From Deltaproteobacteria bacterium (GTDB lineage Bacteria; Desulfobacterota; Syntrophia; Syntrophales; UBA5619): a stretch of 14,732 nt of DNA. This document shows, piece by piece, positions 14,583 through 14,732 of the stretch. The stretch lies in NCBI GenBank assembly GCA_021372695.1, contig JAJFTY010000040.1, positions 1 through 14,732 on the forward strand, in the 5' to 3' direction. Every line of letters begins with the position of its first letter. The first letter of the stretch is position 1. The position numbers were made by a program, and so were the translations under genes. The notes under the pieces are model-generated. The model was given only the letters and a program-made list of their open reading frames with translations. It was not told the DNA's origin and searched no databases.

Positions 14583-14732
14583 CGATACCACAGCCATCTG
14601 GATCCTCTGCGTCACATTCTGCGTGTTCCTGGTGCTGAGGTTCCCCGTTGCCCTGGTCCTGGTCATCTCCTCCATCGCCACGCTCTGGTATCTCGGCATG
14701 CCTATCGTGGTGGTTGCGCAGCAGACGCTCCA
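14575..14732 (+). CDS. dctM: TRAP transporter 2 large permease subunit (DctM), N-terminal fragment (cut by window edge)
   Basis: An open frame starts at ATG 14575, overlapping the dctQ stop (ATGCCTAA), with AGAGGAG about 10 nt upstream, and runs to the window end (52 complete codons). The product starts MPNDTTAIWILCVTFCVFLVLRFPVALVLVISS, then IATLWYLGMPIVVVAQQTL. That is the first membrane helix, RFPVALVL-type turn and second segment seen at the N terminus of DctM proteins. Family assignment rests on these 52 residues plus the P-Q-M gene order. The remaining roughly 370 residues lie to the right. Confidence 0.85.
   Translation, partial: MPNDTTAIWILCVTFCVFLVLRFPVALVLVISSIATLWYLGMPIVVVAQQTL

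Noticed and set aside
1..14732. tRNA, rRNA, CRISPR arrays, transposase genes and known riboswitches
   Set aside because: Looked for by eye on both strands; no cloverleaf, regular repeat-spacer pattern, transposase motif or recognised riboswitch core was found.

Overview
The window is GC-rich, gene-dense bacterial DNA of Gram-negative type, with TRAP transporters, signal peptides for a periplasm and strong Shine-Dalgarno sites. Gene content and the style of the intergenic repeat at 2436-2663 would fit Desulfobacterota (for example a Syntrophales-like bacterium). That placement is inference; no rRNA or other marker gene is present.

Left part (1-4677): a loosely connected set. The C-terminal tail of a beta-ketoacyl-ACP synthase overlaps a second ketosynthase-fold gene that has lost all three catalytic residues, which looks like a KS/chain-length-factor pair of a polyene or aromatic polyketide type cluster lying to the left. 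A patatin-like hydrolase follows, then a MITE-like repeat of about 228 bp. Next come a convergent metallo-beta-lactamase-fold hydrolase on the minus strand and an exported trypsin-like serine protease with an extra N-terminal domain.

Right part (4884-14732): a coherent catabolic regulon for 4-deoxy-5-ketouronate / 2-keto-3-deoxygluconate. Gene order is an IclR-family regulator, TRAP transporter 1 (dctP-dctM-dctQ), a KDPG aldolase carrying a C-terminal VOC-like domain, KDG kinase, KduI and KduD. A second promoter then drives TRAP transporter 2 (dctP-dctQ-dctM, the last cut by the window edge). KduI isomerises 5-keto-4-deoxyuronate, KduD reduces the product to KDG, KdgK phosphorylates it and Eda splits KDPG into pyruvate and glyceraldehyde-3-phosphate. 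The intracellular route is therefore complete from the point where a lyase or unsaturated-uronide hydrolase delivers the ketouronate. No polysaccharide lyase or glycoside hydrolase is in the window.

The most notable non-coding result is a pair of near-identical promoter/operator modules 7.8 kb apart, one before the regulator gene and one before TRAP operon 2. Each has TTGACA, a 17-nt spacer, a TAT-type -10 and then, after the same 7-nt gap, an inverted repeat GTTyC-N7-GGAAC. Of 36 aligned bases, 31 are identical from the -10 region through the operator. This predicts that the local IclR protein represses itself and both transport/catabolic units. Both substrate-binding-protein genes are also followed by a strong 10-bp stem-loop ahead of the membrane-subunit genes, a likely device for uneven expression within the operons.
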